Below, one piece after another: positions 62,210 to 64,000 of a stretch of 64,000 nucleotides of DNA (the first letter of the stretch is position 1; each line of letters opens with the position of its first letter). The stretch spans positions 36,276 through 100,275 of the forward strand of contig CAMDCE010000014.1 in NCBI GenBank assembly GCA_945889625.1. The letters are read 5' to 3'. Made by a program: the position numbers and the translations under genes. The notes under the pieces are model-generated. The model made no database searches, had not been told where the DNA came from, and saw only the letters and a list, made by a program, of their open reading frames with translations. This DNA is from Asaia bogorensis. GTDB lineage: Bacteria > Pseudomonadota > Alphaproteobacteria > Reyranellales > Reyranellaceae.

Positions 62210-64000
62210 GCAGATTCAACCTCTCGGAGTGGGCACTCGGCCACCGTTCGTTCGTCTGGTTCCTGATGCTGGCCGCGGTGGCGATCGGAATCCTGTCCTA
62301 CCAGAAGCTAGGCCGCGAGGAGGATCCCCCCTTCACGATCAAGACCATGATCGTGCAGGCCAGTTGGCCGGGCGCCACCGTCGACGAGATGACTAACCAG
62401 GTCACCGACCGCATCGAGCGCAAGCTACAGGAACTGGAAACGCTCGACTTCACCAAGAGCTACAGCACGCCGGGGCAGACGACGATCTTCGTCAATCTCA
62501 GGGACACGACCAAAGGCCGCGACATTCCGGCGATCTGGTCCAAGGTGCGCGACAAGGTCAGCGACATCAAGGCCGACCTGCCAACCAACGTGCAGGGACC
62601 GTTCTTCAACGACCAGTTCGGCGACGTGTTCGGCAACATCTACGCGCTGACCACTGACGGCCTGTCGTTCCGCCAGCTGCGCGACTACGCCGAGCAGGCC
62701 CGCACCGAAATCCTGAAAATTCACGGCGCCGGCAAGGTCGAGCTGCTGGGCGTGCAGGACGAGGTCGTCCATCTCAACTTCTCCACCCGACACGTTTCCG
62801 GGCTGGGCATCGACCAGCAGGCTGTCCTGCAGAGCCTGCAGCAACAGAATGCAGTGGCGCCGTCCGGCATCGTGCAGGCCGGCGCCGAGACGGTCAGTCT
62901 GCGGGTGACCGGTCAGTTCGCCTCGGAGGAGAACCTTCGCGCCGTCAACATCCGGGTCAACGACCGGTTTTTCCGCCTGACCGACATCGCCACCGTCACG
63001 CGCGGCTACATCGATCCGCCGCAGCCCATGTTCCGCTACAACGGCCAGCCGGCGATCGGCATCGCCGTCGGCATGAAGGCCAACGGCAACGTCGTGCAGT
63101 TCGGCCAGGACCTGCGGGCGCGCATGCGACAGATCGTGTCCGAGTTGCCGATCGGAGTCGGCGTGCACCTGGTGTCGAACCAGCCCGCGGTCGTCGCGGA
63201 AGCCGTCGGCGGCTTCACGCTGGCGCTCCTGGAGGCGGTGATCATCGTGCTGGCGGTGAGCTTCCTCAGCCTCGGCCTGCGCGCCGGCCTGGTGGTCGCC
63301 ATCGCCATCCCGCTGGTCCTGGCCGGTACCTTTCTGTTCATGGAGTATTCCGGCATCACGCTGCAGCGCATATCGCTCGGCGCGCTGATCATTGCGCTCG
63401 GCCTCCTGGTCGACGACGCCATGATCTCGGTCGAGATGATGGTGGCCAGGCGCGAGGAGGGGGACACGCTCGAGAAGGCTGCGACCTTCGCCTATACCTC
63501 GACAGCCTTTCCCATGCTGACCGGCACGCTGGTCACGGTCGCCGGCTTCGTGCCGATTGGCCTCAACGGCAGCTCGGCCGGCGAATATACCTTCACGCTG
63601 TTCGCGGTGATCGCCTCGGCACTCATCATCTCCTGGGTGGTGGCGGTGCTGTTCACGCCGCTGCTCGGCGTCACCCTGCTACCGCGCTCAGTCAAGGCCG
63701 AGAGCGGGCGGTCGCGGCTCAAGGCCCGCTTCAGGCCCCTCCTGCTGGCGGCCATGCGCCGGCGCTGGCTCACCATCGGGCTGACCGTCGCGCTGTTCGC
63801 CCTCTCGGTCGTGGGTCTGGGCTTGGTGCAGAACCAGTTCTTCCCGGCGGCCGACCGGCCCGAGCTGCTGGTAGACATGACCCTGCCGCAGGACAGTTCG
63901 ATCGCCGAAACCGGGCGGCAGATGGACCGCTTCGAGAAGGCGCTGGCCGGCGACAAGGATATCGTGCGCTGGAGTTCCTACGTCGGCCGCGGCGCCGTGC
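62206..64000 (+). CDS. RND efflux pump inner-membrane transporter (partial)
   Basis: The frame opens with GTG at 62206 (SRFNLSEWALGHRSFVWFLM) and is still open at the right edge, about 598 codons in, so the C-terminal part is outside the window. RND marks are the first transmembrane helix, LGREEDPPFTIKTM, the porter domain (VQASWPGATVDEM, HGAGKVELLGVQDE) and the proton-relay helix LIIALGLLVDDAMISVEMM. It should export hydrophobic compounds using the proton gradient. No outer-membrane channel gene is seen before the edge. Confidence 0.93.
   Translation, partial: MSRFNLSEWALGHRSFVWFLMLAAVAIGILSYQKLGREEDPPFTIKTMIVQASWPGATVDEMTNQVTDRIERKLQELETLDFTKSYSTPGQTTIFVNLRDTTKGRDIPAIWSKVRDKVSDIKADLPTNVQGPFFNDQFGDVFGNIYALTTDGLSFRQLRDYAEQARTEILKIHGAGKVELLGVQDEVVHLNFSTRHVSGLGIDQQAVLQSLQQQNAVAPSGIVQAGAETVSLRVTGQFASEENLRAVNIRVNDRFFRLTDIATVTRGYIDPPQPMFRYNGQPAIGIAVGMKANGNVVQFGQDLRARMRQIVSELPIGVGVHLVSNQPAVVAEAVGGFTLALLEAVIIVLAVSFLSLGLRAGLVVAIAIPLVLAGTFLFMEYSGITLQRISLGALIIALGLLVDDAMISVEMMVARREEGDTLEKAATFAYTSTAFPMLTGTLVTVAGFVPIGLNGSSAGEYTFTLFAVIASALIISWVVAVLFTPLLGVTLLPRSVKAESGRSRLKARFRPLLLAAMRRRWLTIGLTVALFALSVVGLGLVQNQFFPAADRPELLVDMTLPQDSSIAETGRQMDRFEKALAGDKDIVRWSSYVGRGAV

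Overview
The window is GC-rich, densely packed bacterial chromosome, most likely from an aerobic alphaproteobacterium. This is an inference from the oxygen-dependent CobG/CobN/CobW cobalamin route, the CbtBA cobalt transporter, an Omp25-like porin fusion and palindromic intergenic elements starting with tagagc. A Rhodospirillales or Hyphomicrobiales relative such as Reyranella would fit, but the genus cannot be fixed from sequence alone. I saw no rRNA, tRNA, CRISPR array, intact transposase or phage gene.

Layout. 1-5.3 kb: a crotonase, a small secreted protein, a Sel1-repeat protein, a phosphofructokinase, and a ppk2 segment bounded by fragments copied from the two flanking genes. 5.4-10.7 kb: a flavin monooxygenase divergent from a four-gene ABC importer (binding protein, ATPase, two permeases). 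10.8-17.0 kb: a DUF1194 protein, three unrelated amidohydrolases, a metzincin-type protease and a small membrane protein. 17.0-37.6 kb: a nearly complete cobalamin cluster (bluB, cobB, cobA, cbiD, cobM, cobE, cobL, cobK, cobJ, cobI, cobH, cobG, cobN, cobW, a DUF1636 gene, cbtA, cbtB, cobO, cobQ, cbiB, cobC). One cobalamin riboswitch faces cbtB. The cluster uses CbiD in place of CobF, and three of its genes sit antisense inside otherwise co-oriented runs.

37.7-55.5 kb is the most interesting region. It carries the known F420 biosynthesis set (cofE, cofD, cofC and a fused cofG/cofH) and a GTG-started gene closely resembling actinobacterial F420-dependent glucose-6-phosphate dehydrogenase. It also holds gluconokinase, NAD-type 6-phosphogluconate dehydrogenase and nine further luciferase-like (LLM) flavin/F420 oxidoreductases, plus the wreck of another LLM gene. 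I read this as a self-contained F420 redox module: glucose 6-phosphate reduces F420, the pentose-phosphate arm removes the product, and the LLM enzymes are candidate consumers of F420H2.

55.5-64 kb: a threonine-synthase-like PLP enzyme, a histone-deacetylase-family amidohydrolase, a double-barrel outer-membrane protein, and an RND efflux operon with two adaptor lipoproteins. The RND pump runs off the right edge.
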